The position numbers and the translations under genes are program-made. DNA of 64,000 bases from Mesobacillus jeotgali (GTDB taxonomy: Bacteria; Bacillota; Bacilli; Bacillales; Cytobacillaceae): positions 2,279,526-2,343,525 of the forward strand of contig NZ_CP025025.1 of NCBI RefSeq assembly GCF_002874535.1, given 5' to 3'. Shown here piece by piece: positions 35,482 to 44,264 of this stretch (its first letter is position 1; each line of letters begins with the position of its first letter). The notes beneath the pieces were generated by a model. The model was not told where the DNA came from. It was given only the letters and a program-made list of their open reading frames with translations, and searched no databases.

Positions 35482-36270
35482 TTACTCCCATACTTCCTTA
35501 AGTGTTACTCGAAACAATTCGTTAAGCTCTTTTGTAGGGTCTTCAGATTTTTGACTTACAGATTTTGCATAACTGGCAAGCAGTTTAATTTCTTGTTCTA
35601 TAAAATCATTAAGAATCAAGTTTTGCTCAATGGTATTATGTTCTCCGCTTTGTTTCTTCCAAAGTAAGTCCTTCAATTCCCTTTTTACTGGTGCGTTTCC
35701 TAAAATGCTTAAAAGTTGCATGAACTCGACTGGTGGTATTTGCCTATGTTTTTGTAACCATTTTGCAGACAGGATAGACCGGAGAATATATAGATATACC
35801 TTTCCCCTCCACTCCTTCTTCTTTTGCATATCTATGACATTTCTTGTTACAAGGTTGAGATGATGGTTTATATATGCTTTATGTGAAATGACAGTATCTT
35901 GCATTGACTTCAATTTTTCGGCCAGATAAGCATGATTCCAATAAACATATTTTGAGTTAAGCCATTCGAGCAAGGAAGGATTAGACTTCCGGAAAAGCCT
36001 GAGTGTTTTGATAAGTTCCCAGCCGACGACATCTAATTTGGGATCGACAATAGTGGAAAGCGAATCTTCTTTTGGTATTTCGATAACATCCTTCTGATGA
36101 TCAATCGATAAATACCAATCTTTTTTATGAATATAAATGAAGCGGATATCATAATCACTGTCTGGTGATGCAAATCCCAGCGCTCTGCTCCCGGCGTCAC
36201 ATGCATAAAGTATTTTTACCTCATATTCTTTTTCAATTTGATTTAATACAGTATTGATATGGTCCTTCAT
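35482..36270 (-). CDS. Predicted nucleotidyltransferase (YcgL/COG3541-like)
   Basis: This ~262-residue protein has the polymerase-beta-type motif GSRALGFASPDSDYDIRFIY (~residues 29-48), where GS and the two Asp of DYD form the active site, and a C-terminal helical half. The family is predicted to transfer a nucleotide or to be a minimal nucleotidyltransferase; its substrate is unknown. I placed the start at 36270 because AAAGGAGG lies 9 nt before that ATG; two earlier in-frame ATGs precede the ribosome site. It stands alone. Confidence 0.78.
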   Translation of the reverse strand: MKDHINTVLNQIEKEYEVKILYACDAGSRALGFASPDSDYDIRFIYIHKKDWYLSIDHQKDVIEIPKEDSLSTIVDPKLDVVGWELIKTLRLFRKSNPSLLEWLNSKYVYWNHAYLAEKLKSMQDTVISHKAYINHHLNLVTRNVIDMQKKKEWRGKVYLYILRSILSAKWLQKHRQIPPVEFMQLLSILGNAPVKRELKDLLWKKQSGEHNTIEQNLILNDFIEQEIKLLASYAKSVSQKSEDPTKELNELFRVTLKEVWE

Positions 36271-36306
36271 TTGCAGATTGCCTCCTTTCATCACATATAC
36301 TTAATA

Positions 36307-36331
36307 GTTTGCCATCAATCGTAAAGGGTAT
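36307..36331 (+). promoter_or_regulatory. Sigma-B-type promoter of csbD
   Basis: GTTTGC (36307) and GGGTAT (36326) are separated by 13 nt, close to the sigma-B consensus GTTTAA-N13-15-GGGTAT, about 35 nt before csbD. csbD of B. subtilis is a known sigma-B gene. Confidence 0.6.
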
Positions 36332-36365
36332 AAAAGAATATACTCAATTAAAGGAGGCCAAAATA

Positions 36366-36560
36366 ATGAATGACAAGCAAACAAAAGGCGCATTTGACCA
36401 GGTTAAAGGTGAAGCCAAGAAGCAATTCGGCAAACTGACCGACAATGAATCTATGGAAGCTGAAGGTCGCCTGGATAAGGGAAAAGGAAAACTGAAAGAA
36501 ACAGCTGGTGATATGAAAGAGGATGTATCACGTGCATTTAACGACTCGTCCAGAGATTGA
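36366..36560 (+). CDS. csbD: CsbD-family stress protein
   Basis: This 64-residue hydrophilic protein has the CsbD repeats KGAFDQVKGEAKKQFGKLTD and GRLDKGKGKLKETAGDMKED. CsbD proteins are general-stress proteins of unknown mechanism. AAAGGAGG is 8 nt before the ATG at 36366, which fixes the start; the open frame extends upstream into the promoter. The sigma-B-like promoter and the following terminator make it a single-gene stress unit. Confidence 0.88.
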   Translation: MNDKQTKGAFDQVKGEAKKQFGKLTDNESMEAEGRLDKGKGKLKETAGDMKEDVSRAFNDSSRD

Positions 36561-36573
36561 TAATTGCTTTTAC

Positions 36574-36607
36574 AAAAAGCCCTTGCTGATTCAGCAAGGG
36601 CTTTTTT
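36574..36607. terminator. Bidirectional terminator between csbD and pssA
   Basis: AAAGCCCTTGCTGA pairs with TCAGCAAGGGCTTT (14 bp) and is followed by a T-run on the plus strand; the minus strand reads TTTTTG after it. Confidence 0.9.
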
Positions 36608-36612
36608 GTATT

Positions 36613-37308
36613 CTAATCAATATTGTTTTTATTTTTCCCTTTAACAAATCGATAGGCCAAATACGCTACATAAAGAGGAGTTGCGATATAAATCAAGTAA
36701 GGGAATTGGCTGTAGGTCCCTTTCCAAATGACAAACAGCAAAGAACCAAGGAATATTGTGACGATTGTTCCATACTTAGGGAGCGGTACTTCCTTGAAGC
36801 TTGGAATCCTGATTCTGCTTACCATGAGAAAACTCAGTGCCGTAAAAACAACAGTAGTTACGATATTTGGAATCAAGTCACCAAATAAAGTGAGGATGGC
36901 CATAATTCCGCCAGCGGCAGTAATCGGCACCCCAATAAAATAATTAAGCGAAGATTTATCAGTGCTGATATTGAACCTCGCCAGGCGATAAGCACCGAAT
37001 AACGGGAATAGTCCCGCTACCATTAAGCCCCATAATCCAAATTGGTAAAAGTATGTATAATAAACCAGGAACGATGGTGCTACACCAAATGTGACGATAT
37101 CCGCCAGTGAATCAAGTTCCTTTCCGAGCTGGCTGTCCGCTTTCAGCATCCTCGCCAGCCTTCCGTCCATGCTGTCCAACATCATACCGATTAAAATTAA
37201 AATGGCTGCATTGTTAAATTGGCCATTAGCCGCAAATCCAATTGATAGAAAACCGCAATACAGATTCCCAAGCGTGAACATATTGGGAATCATTTTTGTA
37301 AACCGCAT
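36613..37308 (-). CDS. pssA: CDP-diacylglycerol-serine O-phosphatidyltransferase
   Basis: This 231-residue membrane protein has the CDP-alcohol phosphotransferase motif split as DSMDGRLARML then GKELDSLADIV (~residues 46-70), i.e. DGxxAR-x8-GxxxD-xxxD. It has about six to eight helices. It makes phosphatidylserine from CDP-diacylglycerol and serine in the membrane. In B. subtilis pssA is followed by psd; here the next gene downstream is convergent csbD, so psd must lie elsewhere. A clear ribosome site at the start was not found (GGAGAG is 12 nt upstream). Confidence 0.9.
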   Translation of the reverse strand: MRFTKMIPNMFTLGNLYCGFLSIGFAANGQFNNAAILILIGMMLDSMDGRLARMLKADSQLGKELDSLADIVTFGVAPSFLVYYTYFYQFGLWGLMVAGLFPLFGAYRLARFNISTDKSSLNYFIGVPITAAGGIMAILTLFGDLIPNIVTTVVFTALSFLMVSRIRIPSFKEVPLPKYGTIVTIFLGSLLFVIWKGTYSQFPYLIYIATPLYVAYLAYRFVKGKNKNNID

Positions 37309-37566
37309 CAGTTGTCATCACTCTCCGAACTTTTTCTAATTCTCGTCATGCCTATTTTTACCCCAGTCAGCTAATAATCATGTTTATTTTATTATAGAAT
37401 CGCCGAAAATATAGTTTAACTATATCATTTTTTCTCATTCTGAATAGAGGTTAACAAGAAAAATTCTTATCTGGAATCCATAGAGTGTATCTGCATGGAA
37501 GTAATTTGTCAAAAAGGCTATTAAAATGATTCATCAAATTGTATACTAATTTGGGGCTGGTGAATT

Positions 37567-38037
37567 ATGATCAATAAGAACTTGCGCAAACTAAAATTTC
37601 TTCTTATAAAGTTATTTAGAATAAAAGAAAACGCACATAATGTATCTCTAGGGTTTACCCTTGGTTTTTTAATCCACTTCATCCCATCATTCGGCATGGG
37701 GCCTATACTTTCGACCGTGGGTGCCAAACTCTTCAAAGGGAATCCTATAGCCGGTTTCATTAGCGGTGTAGCACTCATTTGGCTTTTCCCGTTCTTATTT
37801 TATTTGAATGTCGTAGTCGGTGAAACCCTTTTCCCTTATGGTGTCTTCCCCTCGGCAGCGGGTATGCCCTCTCATGGTTTAGATGCCGGGATCCATTTAG
37901 GTGCCGTTTTTTTCATAGGCATGATTATTAATATCATGCTTTTCGGGATGGTTGTATACTATCTAATTTATACAATCATGAGAAAATACCGATTAAGCTT
38001 TCTTACTATAGTTAAAAAATGGGAAATAAAAAAATAA
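37567..38037 (+). CDS. DUF2062 membrane protein
   Basis: This 156-residue protein begins with a basic cytosolic stretch (MINKNLRKLKFLLIKLFRIK). It has the DUF2062 core: NVSLGFTLGFLIHFIPSFG (~residues 24-42), then GNPIAGFISGVALIWLFPFL with two to three further helices. The function of DUF2062 is unknown; in some bacteria it is linked to glycosyltransferases or lipid genes, here to none. It is a single gene convergent with the VOC gene. Confidence 0.8.
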   Translation: MINKNLRKLKFLLIKLFRIKENAHNVSLGFTLGFLIHFIPSFGMGPILSTVGAKLFKGNPIAGFISGVALIWLFPFLFYLNVVVGETLFPYGVFPSAAGMPSHGLDAGIHLGAVFFIGMIINIMLFGMVVYYLIYTIMRKYRLSFLTIVKKWEIKK

Positions 38038-38079
38038 GGAATGGATAAAGCAATGCGCTGTTCCGTTCCTTATTTTGTC

Positions 38080-38433
38080 CTAGATGACTTCGAGGAATTC
38101 TATTACTTCTTTATCTGGACCCAAATAGAAGATCGTCTTCCAACCGTTGTCTAATGTATATGGACCCTCAAAAGAAGGAATGTCTCTTTCCCGCATTTCC
38201 TTCATTTTTTCATCAAGATTTTCCACCTCGAAACAAAAATGTGTCCTTTCACCAATTTCTCCATCTGACTTTTTCTGAGATAATTCAAGTCTAAAACCAT
38301 TCTGCTCCAAAAAGATCATTTCTTCATTTTCAAAAAGTATTCTGCAGCTTTCATTAAAACCAAGAAAGGTTTCATAAAAAGTTTTTGAAATTGTCAAATC
38401 GCTTACTTCAAGTGCAAAATGATGGAATCTCAT
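38080..38433 (-). CDS. VOC-family (glyoxalase/dioxygenase fold) protein
   Basis: This 117-residue protein begins MRFHHFALEVSDLTISKTFY, the usual first beta-alpha unit with a possible metal His (HFALEV). A second HFCFEVENLDE (~residue 67) and a C-terminal Glu near KEVIEFLEV supply further ligands. Activity is not predictable. Its ATG overlaps the stop of the QueA-like gene (ATGA), so it is the last gene of a three-gene operon with the SDR and the QueA-like protein. Confidence 0.8.
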   Translation of the reverse strand: MRFHHFALEVSDLTISKTFYETFLGFNESCRILFENEEMIFLEQNGFRLELSQKKSDGEIGERTHFCFEVENLDEKMKEMRERDIPSFEGPYTLDNGWKTIFYLGPDKEVIEFLEVI

Positions 38434-39497
38434 TGTCCTCTTCCGTCTTTCATTTTGATTATCAGATTTATATCACCAAATTCGTGCCAAAGATATTTTT
38501 GTTCAATCGCGATATTGTAAGCTTCTAAAAGTTTGATCTCATCAACGAAGGCAGACAGCATATCCAAATGACTTGCCTTTGGTTCATGAAACCCTGTTAT
38601 GATTCCATCAACAACCTGTAGCTTAAAATCCGAAGTGATATACAGATTAGTCCATCCTTGTGTAGTTGAATTAATGACAGCGGTTTCAAGTGCCCGAACA
38701 ACGGTAGTTCCAGCTGCGATTACCTTTGCTCCAGAATCTTTCGCTTTTACTATTGCCTCCATATCTTCCTGGCGAATAGAATATTCTTCGAAGTTTTCCT
38801 CTGGTGAATGGGCATACTCATCATCGAGAAGATAACTAAGGCCCGTATGAAGCTGCAAAAAAGCTAATTTAACTCCTTTTTGCTGCAGCTTTAACAGGAG
38901 TTCCCAGCTGAAAGCCCGACCGGCTGATGGCATCTCGACTGACCCTGGCTGACTTGCAAAAACAGTCTGGTAATAATCGAGGTTCCACGGGTGATGAATA
39001 TATTCATATCTTATTGGATCACCCATTGAGTAGATTTCATTATATAAATCAATTCCTTGTAGATTGAACTGGATTAACTTAAGTGGCGATTTAAATACTT
39101 CACCAATTACATTCGCCTCTAAAGTTTCCGAGAATTTAAAACAATCTCCTGATTTTACATTTGTTGCTACAATCAATACTTCCCATACCGAGTCATTCTT
39201 TTTCCTGGCAAGCCGCATTTCGATGTTCGTGCCAATCACCTTTCCGTTTCGGTGCCATGTTCCTTTCAGAATTGCGGGGATTGTTCTGCTATTATTCAGC
39301 ACAAGTATATCCCCTGAATTGAAATATTTTTCTATTTGAATAAATTTGTCGTGCACTACATTGCCCGTTTCTCTGTCCAACACCATCATCTTCACCTGAT
39401 CCCTGCGCAGTCCTCTTCTTTCTGGTGGACTTGAGGCGTTAAGAGAAGATGGCAGAGAAAAATCATGAGGGTGTACCTTTGTTTCCATCTGCATCAT
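38430..39497 (-). CDS. QueA-like S-adenosylmethionine:tRNA ribosyltransferase-isomerase paralogue
   Basis: This 355-residue protein aligns with QueA: SGDILVLNNSRTIPAILKG, YYQTVFASQPGSVEMPSAGR, LAFLQLHTGLSYL, VIAAGTTVVRALE, and GFHEPKASHLDMLSAF near the end. QueA adds the cyclopentene moiety to preQ1 in tRNA. However, the usual PTAGLHFT motif is PSAGRAFS here, and the gene sits between an SDR and a VOC gene rather than with tgt/ruvAB, so it is probably a divergent paralogue with an unknown, perhaps small-molecule, role. The start overlaps the SDR stop by 4 nt. Confidence 0.75.
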   Translation of the reverse strand: MMQMETKVHPHDFSLPSSLNASSPPERRGLRRDQVKMMVLDRETGNVVHDKFIQIEKYFNSGDILVLNNSRTIPAILKGTWHRNGKVIGTNIEMRLARKKNDSVWEVLIVATNVKSGDCFKFSETLEANVIGEVFKSPLKLIQFNLQGIDLYNEIYSMGDPIRYEYIHHPWNLDYYQTVFASQPGSVEMPSAGRAFSWELLLKLQQKGVKLAFLQLHTGLSYLLDDEYAHSPEENFEEYSIRQEDMEAIVKAKDSGAKVIAAGTTVVRALETAVINSTTQGWTNLYITSDFKLQVVDGIITGFHEPKASHLDMLSAFVDEIKLLEAYNIAIEQKYLWHEFGDINLIIKMKDGRGQ

Positions 39498-40219
39498 CTC
39501 ACCCCCCGACTAAACTCTTGTGCCTGGAATCGTTGTCCATTGACTCCTTTTGATTCTTCCGAAGCAAGGAAAAGAAAGACATCGACAACTTCCTCTGGTT
39601 TGGCTAACTCATAATCACAATCCGGTACTGCAAGAGAATGCATTTTCGTATCCATCTCCCCAGGATCGACCATATTCATTCTAATATTTGTTCCGTTAAG
39701 TTCGTCTGCCCATGTTTCTGTCATCCCCTCGACAGCAAATTTGGAAATTCCATAGGCTCCCCATCCTGCATATCCAATATGGCCAGCTTCTGAAGTTACA
39801 TTTATAACTGATCCTTCAGCCTGTGTGAGCATGGCGGGAAGTACCCTTCTTGTAATCAGGAAAGGACTGATGCTGTTCACCCTGATGACTTCCGCGAAAT
39901 CCTCCTCCGGATAATCCAAAAGCAGTGGCATTGGACTAGGTCCCAGAACTGATGCGTTATTGATCAGAACATCAATTCGACCGAATTTTTCAAGTGTCAG
40001 GGCAACAAACTTTTCAGCTTCCCGAGGCACCGATACATCAGCTGTTACTGCCAGCACCTCTGCCCCATATGATTCCGCTTCTTCTTTTACTACTTCAAGT
40101 TCTTTTTCCCTTCGAGCGCAAACAGCCAGCTTTGCGCCTTCCTTTGCGAACCTTAGCGTCAGTGCTTTTCCTAATCCCTGGGTTACACCTGTAATCATTA
40201 CAACTTTATTCTTTATCAC
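39494..40219 (-). CDS. Short-chain dehydrogenase/reductase
   Basis: This ~241-residue SDR has the Rossmann motif TGVTQGLG (~residues 9-16), DVSV (~62), NNAS (~88) with an ordinary NAG replaced by NAS, the Ser in NVTSEAG and YGISK for the catalytic Tyr/Lys. It is an NAD(P)-dependent oxidoreductase of unknown substrate. It is first in the operon with the QueA-like and VOC genes. GGAGG lies 9 nt before the GTG at 40219; the TTG at 40225 is only 3 nt from it. Confidence 0.82.
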   Translation of the reverse strand: MIKNKVVMITGVTQGLGKALTLRFAKEGAKLAVCARREKELEVVKEEAESYGAEVLAVTADVSVPREAEKFVALTLEKFGRIDVLINNASVLGPSPMPLLLDYPEEDFAEVIRVNSISPFLITRRVLPAMLTQAEGSVINVTSEAGHIGYAGWGAYGISKFAVEGMTETWADELNGTNIRMNMVDPGEMDTKMHSLAVPDCDYELAKPEEVVDVFLFLASEESKGVNGQRFQAQEFSRGVR

Positions 40220-40361
40220 GTTCAACTTCCTCCTTAGTTTTCTTCTTGTATTTATCTTAAGATTTTAAACAAGACGAAACCTCATCGAGAAGCTTGATAT
40301 TATCTACGACTTTAGTCTGAGGAGTAAAAGGGGACTTTCACTTAAATGTTTGAAAAATATA

Positions 40362-40389
40362 AAAAAGGCTGCATAAAAGCAGCCTTTTT
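40362..40389. terminator. Intrinsic terminator of the glucosidase gene
   Basis: AAAAAGGCTGC-N6-GCAGCCTTTTT gives an 11-bp stem, 7 nt beyond the stop codon, working in both directions. Confidence 0.88.
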
Positions 40390-40395
40390 AAATGA

Positions 40396-42078
40396 TTAAT
40401 TCTGGATCAGGTATACGATTGCTTCATACGGCCTTAATGAAATGGTAGATCCATATTCGGTGTTTGCTTCATAATTTGAAATTAATATTTCATTTTTCTT
40501 GCCTTGCAGGTCAGCTGGAACATCAAAGCTCTGATTCTCATTGGTGAAATTCAATAAGACAAGTAATTTTTGTGATTCCAGTGTTCTTGTATAAACATAA
40601 ATACTCTCATCCTCAGGAACGAGGATGTCATAGCTGCCATGGACAATGACCGGGTGCTCTTTACGAAGCTGAATTAGCTTTCGGTAATAGTGGTAAATTG
40701 AACTTTCATCTTCCACAGCCTGCTTGGCATTGATTTCAGTATAGTTTGGATTTACCTGAAGCCACGGGGTACCAGTCGTAAATCCTCCATGCTCGCTATC
40801 GTCCCATTGGAAAGGAGTACGGGCATTGTCGCGTCCTTTTACAAAGATTGACTCCATCACCTTCGAAGGATCTTCTCCATTTTGGTTCACTTTCTCGTTG
40901 TACATATTAAGGGTTTCAATATCCTTGTAATCTTCGATCGATTCAAATCGTACATTTGTCATCCCGATTTCTTCACCTTGATAAATATAAGGTGTTCCTT
41001 TTAGCATATGAAGAAAAGTCCCAAGCATTTTCGCTGACTCCACGCGGTATTCCTTATCGTCACCGAATCGTGAAACCATTCTTGGCTGGTCATGATTGTT
41101 GAGATAAAGGCTGTTCCATCCAATATCTTCGAGACCCTTTTGCCATTTTGTGAAATTGTTTTTTAAATCTGTAAGCTTTAGAGGCTTAAGGTCCCATTTC
41201 CCGCCCGAGCCTGAATCCAGGTCCACGTGCTCGAATTGGAATACCATATTCAATTCGTCTCTGGATTCATCGGTGTAAAGCTTAGCTTCTTCTACATTGG
41301 CACCAGGCATTTCACCAACTGTCATTACATCATATTGAGCAAGTGCTTCCCTATGCATTTCCTGCAGGTAATCATGAATTTTAGGACCATTCATGAAGTA
41401 TCTGCTTCCAGAAACATATTTTTTCCCTTCAGGATTTGGAGCGTCAGGGAGGCCATCTACTTTCGAAATGAAGTTAATAACATCCATTCTGAACCCATCT
41501 ATGCCTTTGTCCAGCCAGAATTTCATCATGTCATACACTTCCTGGCGAAGTTTAGGGTTTTCCCAATTCAAATCCGGTTGTTTTTTACTGAAAATATGCA
41601 GATAGTACTCCCCGGTATTTTCATCGAACTGCCAGGCGGAACCGCTGAATGTTGACTGCCAGTTATTCGGTTCTTTCCCATCCTTGCCAGGTCTCCAAAT
41701 GTAATAGTCACGATATGGATTATCTTTCGATTTTCTTGACTCAACAAACCACTGGTGTTCATCAGAGCTATGGTTAACGACAAGGTCCATGATCAGCTTC
41801 AATCCTCTGTCATGCATTTCTTTTAATAGAAGTTCCCAGTCCGCCATCGTTCCGAAATCATCCATGATTTCACGATAATCGCTGATATCATAACCATTAT
41901 CATCATTTGGAGACTTATAAACTGGTGATAGCCAAATGAGATCTACTCCCAGGTCTTTTAAATAGTCAAGCTTTGAGATGATCCCAGGAATATCTCCGAT
42001 CCCATCGCCATTGGAATCCATAAAGCTTCTCGGGTATATTTGATAGATGACCGATTCTTTCCACCAATGCTTTTTCAA
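40396..42078 (-). CDS. malL: Oligo-1,6-glucosidase/alpha-glucosidase (GH13)
   Basis: This ~560-residue GH13 protein starts KKHWWKESVIYQIYPRSF, typical of MalL-type glucosidases. The nucleophile is in GFRMDVINF (Asp ~199), the acid/base in VGEMPGA (Glu ~256), and the third acid in NNHDQPR (Asp ~330); MDLVVNHSSDEH supplies region I. It hydrolyses isomaltose-type or maltose-type oligosaccharides in the cytosol. I chose TTG 42078 because TTTGGAG is 8 nt before it; the GTG at 42087 overlaps that element. A LacI regulator lies directly upstream, and both promoters have LacI-type operators nearby. Confidence 0.87.
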   Translation of the reverse strand: MKKHWWKESVIYQIYPRSFMDSNGDGIGDIPGIISKLDYLKDLGVDLIWLSPVYKSPNDDNGYDISDYREIMDDFGTMADWELLLKEMHDRGLKLIMDLVVNHSSDEHQWFVESRKSKDNPYRDYYIWRPGKDGKEPNNWQSTFSGSAWQFDENTGEYYLHIFSKKQPDLNWENPKLRQEVYDMMKFWLDKGIDGFRMDVINFISKVDGLPDAPNPEGKKYVSGSRYFMNGPKIHDYLQEMHREALAQYDVMTVGEMPGANVEEAKLYTDESRDELNMVFQFEHVDLDSGSGGKWDLKPLKLTDLKNNFTKWQKGLEDIGWNSLYLNNHDQPRMVSRFGDDKEYRVESAKMLGTFLHMLKGTPYIYQGEEIGMTNVRFESIEDYKDIETLNMYNEKVNQNGEDPSKVMESIFVKGRDNARTPFQWDDSEHGGFTTGTPWLQVNPNYTEINAKQAVEDESSIYHYYRKLIQLRKEHPVIVHGSYDILVPEDESIYVYTRTLESQKLLVLLNFTNENQSFDVPADLQGKKNEILISNYEANTEYGSTISLRPYEAIVYLIQN

Positions 42079-42121
42079 AAAAACCACTCCAAACTAATTT
42101 CTTTAATAAATACTCTCTTTT

Positions 42122-42150
42122 TTAATATTTGTTACTATCTCGATTGTTAA
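42122..42150 (-). promoter_or_regulatory. Probable sigma-A promoter of the glucosidase gene
   Basis: On the minus strand TTAACA (42150-42145) and TATTAA (42127-42122) are 17 nt apart, about 45 nt from the start codon. Confidence 0.5.
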
Positions 42151-42255
42151 TTCATTCCCGATTCGAAAATCTTGCCGAAAAGAGCTCCTATTCCAAGATG
42201 AATAAGGATATTAGAATGAGTCCGAAAAGCAAACATCAATGTGATGACAGCCTTA

Positions 42256-42267
42256 GTAAACGTTTAC
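42256..42267. promoter_or_regulatory. LacI-type operator GTAAACGTTTAC
   Basis: A perfect 12-nt palindrome with the central AACGTT typical of LacI-family and CcpA sites lies between the lacI stop and the glucosidase promoter. The same sequence occurs in front of lacI. Confidence 0.65.
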
Positions 42268-42270
42268 GCA

Positions 42271-43284
42271 TCATGTAAGATTAACTTTTTTCACACTTTC
42301 CCGTTCCACAACAGAGTGAGACATAATCCTGCTTTCAACTCTTCTTCCTTGATTCATCATCGTAAATAGCATTTCTGCTGCAACAAAGCCCATTTCTTCC
42401 AAGGGCTGCGCTACTGTTGTAAGCGGCGGAATCGCCATCTCTGCAATCGGAAGATTATCAAAACCGATTATTGAAAGGTTCTCCGGTATTTTAATGCCAA
42501 GCTTATACGCAGCAGATACCGCTCCAAGGGCCAATGCATCGCTGGCAGCAAATACTGCAGTCAAATCCGGAGATTGTTCAAGGAGTTTCGGCAAACCAGT
42601 CAAACCATCATTAAATGAAAATCCATTTGAATGGATTATATTTTCATCCTGAACGGCTAGTCCTCTTTGAACTAACGCTTGCTTATAGCCATCTATCCGC
42701 GGCTGGCCAGCTATTATGTCATCTTTATTTCCACTGATCATTCCGATTTTACTATGCCCCATTTTCACCAAATAATCAGTCGCGGTGAATGCCGCATGCC
42801 TATCATCAACTTTCACGTATGGCAAAGGATATTGATAGGATTCAGTCGAGATAAGAACAACCGGCACCTGCATTGACTCAAGCTTTTCATAATACTCTTC
42901 AGTTATCATTTCGCTAACAAACAGGATACCGTCCACTCTTTTTTCGTTTAAAAGCTGTAAATACTTCATCGTTCTCTGGCCATGTGACGCCGTATTGCAG
43001 ACAATCACGCTCGAATCGAGACGATGGGCTGCTTCTTCTACACCTCGTAGGATCTTGGAAGAAAATTGGCTCGAAACTTCTGGGAAAAGGATTCCTAATG
43101 TATTGGATTTATTGCTGATTAAACCGCGGGCAAATGCATTTGGCTGATAGCCTAGTTCTTTTATCGCCTGATGAACTTTTTCTTCTGTTGCTTTTGAATA
43201 CCCGCCCTGACCATTGAGGACTCTAGACACAGTAGCAATCGAGACATTTGCATGCTTTGCAACGTCTTTTATGGTATAACTCAT
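42271..43284 (-). CDS. LacI-family transcriptional regulator of the glucosidase locus
   Basis: This 337-residue protein has an N-terminal LacI HTH (TIKDVAKHANVSIATVSRVL, residues 3-22) with the hinge helix region NAFARGLISNKS, and a periplasmic-binding-protein-type effector domain. It probably senses a maltodextrin or isomalto-oligosaccharide and represses malL and itself; two perfect GTAAACGTTTAC sites support this. The operon order places it upstream of malL in the same direction, 183 nt apart. Confidence 0.87.
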   Translation of the reverse strand: MSYTIKDVAKHANVSIATVSRVLNGQGGYSKATEEKVHQAIKELGYQPNAFARGLISNKSNTLGILFPEVSSQFSSKILRGVEEAAHRLDSSVIVCNTASHGQRTMKYLQLLNEKRVDGILFVSEMITEEYYEKLESMQVPVVLISTESYQYPLPYVKVDDRHAAFTATDYLVKMGHSKIGMISGNKDDIIAGQPRIDGYKQALVQRGLAVQDENIIHSNGFSFNDGLTGLPKLLEQSPDLTAVFAASDALALGAVSAAYKLGIKIPENLSIIGFDNLPIAEMAIPPLTTVAQPLEEMGFVAAEMLFTMMNQGRRVESRIMSHSVVERESVKKVNLT

Positions 43285-43302
43285 TAACTACCAAACCCTT
43301 TA

Positions 43303-43356
43303 CGTAAACGTTTACGTTCCAATTTTAATATTAGTATGGTTTTAGCTTAATATCAA
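43303..43356 (-). promoter_or_regulatory. lacI promoter with operator CGTAAACGTTTACG
   Basis: On the minus strand TTGATA (43356-43351) and TAATAT (43333-43328) are 17 nt apart. The 14-nt palindrome at 43316-43303 lies just downstream of the -10, positioned to block transcription. Confidence 0.65.
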
Positions 43357-43395
43357 CCTTGTTTCCAAAAAAAAATGTATTCAATGCTCTGTTAT

Positions 43396-43428
43396 AAAAA
43401 AACTTGAAGGCCGAAACCTTCAAGTTTT
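43396..43428 (-). terminator. Intrinsic terminator of the small hydrophilic gene
   Basis: On the minus strand AAAACTTGAAGG-N6-CCTTCAAGTTTT is followed by TTTTTT just after the stop codon. Confidence 0.88.
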
Positions 43429-43430
43429 CA

Positions 43431-43592
43431 TTAGTTGTTACTTTGATTTTCTTCGTTCACTTTTGCTGGCATGGGTCTTACATCAGTAGTAATTCCCGTT
43501 AAAACATCACGGTCAAACTTACTGCGATCTTCCCCCGCACCAGGCATTGTATTAGCCATGGGCAGCTGTTCAAGTTCTTTTCCTCTAGGCAA
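43431..43592 (-). CDS. Small hydrophilic protein of unknown function
   Basis: A 53-residue frame begins at a TTG preceded by GGAGGTGTCTACA (GGAGG with 8-nt spacing) and ends directly before a strong terminator. The product starts MPRGKELEQLPMANTMPGAG, has no hydrophobic stretch, and ends with an Asn-rich tail. The size, Pro/Asn content and single-gene unit recall small spore or stress proteins of Bacillus, but I cannot name a family. Confidence 0.6.
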   Translation of the reverse strand: MPRGKELEQLPMANTMPGAGEDRSKFDRDVLTGITTDVRPMPAKVNEENQSNN

Positions 43593-43717
43593 TGTAGACA
43601 CCTCCTATTTTATAAGGTTCCTCTTTTCTGTATAACTTACACCAGATAATCCTTAAAGGTATTCGGAGGACATCTGGTGAATTAATTATAATAACTACAT
43701 TGGTAAGGGTGATTATA

Positions 43718-44254
43718 ATGAAAATAGGATTGGTCCGTCATTTTAAAGTGACATTAGGTTATCCAAGTAAGCTCGTCACCTCTCAGGAGCTTCTTACTTG
43801 GCAGCAGGAATATAATGAGTCCAATATAGAGGAAGTTAATATCGATCATCAAGGACAAAAGTGGAGCAGATGTTACTCAAGTGATTTAGAGAGAGCGAAA
43901 ATTACTGCGTACAGGGCTTTTGATGGAAATATTACTTTTTTGGAGGACCTGCGGGAGATGTCGCTTTACCCTGTCATCCATACTGAAATGCGCCTGCCGC
44001 TTTGGCTTCACGTTACTTTAATAAGGCTTGCCTGGTTCTTGGGCCACAAATCACAAAAGGAAAGTAAAAAAGAAGTCCTTTCACGCATAAACAGAGTTTT
44101 GGATGAGGCATTAGTTCAGGGTGAAGATATTTTGATTGTCGGCCACGGGGGAATTATGATGTTCATGAGGAAGGAGTTGCTCAAGAGAGGATTCTCAGGC
44201 CCGAAATTTAACAGACCTGAAAATGCAAAAGTATATATTTTTGAAAAAACATAA
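43718..44254 (+). CDS. Histidine phosphatase family protein
   Basis: This ~178-residue protein has LVRHFKVTLG at its N-terminus (the usual RHG reads RHF), a Ser/Asp-Leu-Glu-Arg segment SSDLERAKITAYRAF typical of the phosphoglycerate-mutase fold, the acid/base region DLREM, and the second His in IVGHGGIMMFM. It is a cytosolic phosphatase of unknown substrate. The ATG at 43718 is 6 nt after AAGGGTG; an earlier GTG at 43700 lacks a site. Confidence 0.8.
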   Translation: MKIGLVRHFKVTLGYPSKLVTSQELLTWQQEYNESNIEEVNIDHQGQKWSRCYSSDLERAKITAYRAFDGNITFLEDLREMSLYPVIHTEMRLPLWLHVTLIRLAWFLGHKSQKESKKEVLSRINRVLDEALVQGEDILIVGHGGIMMFMRKELLKRGFSGPKFNRPENAKVYIFEKT

Positions 44255-44264
44255 CTAAAGGCGC

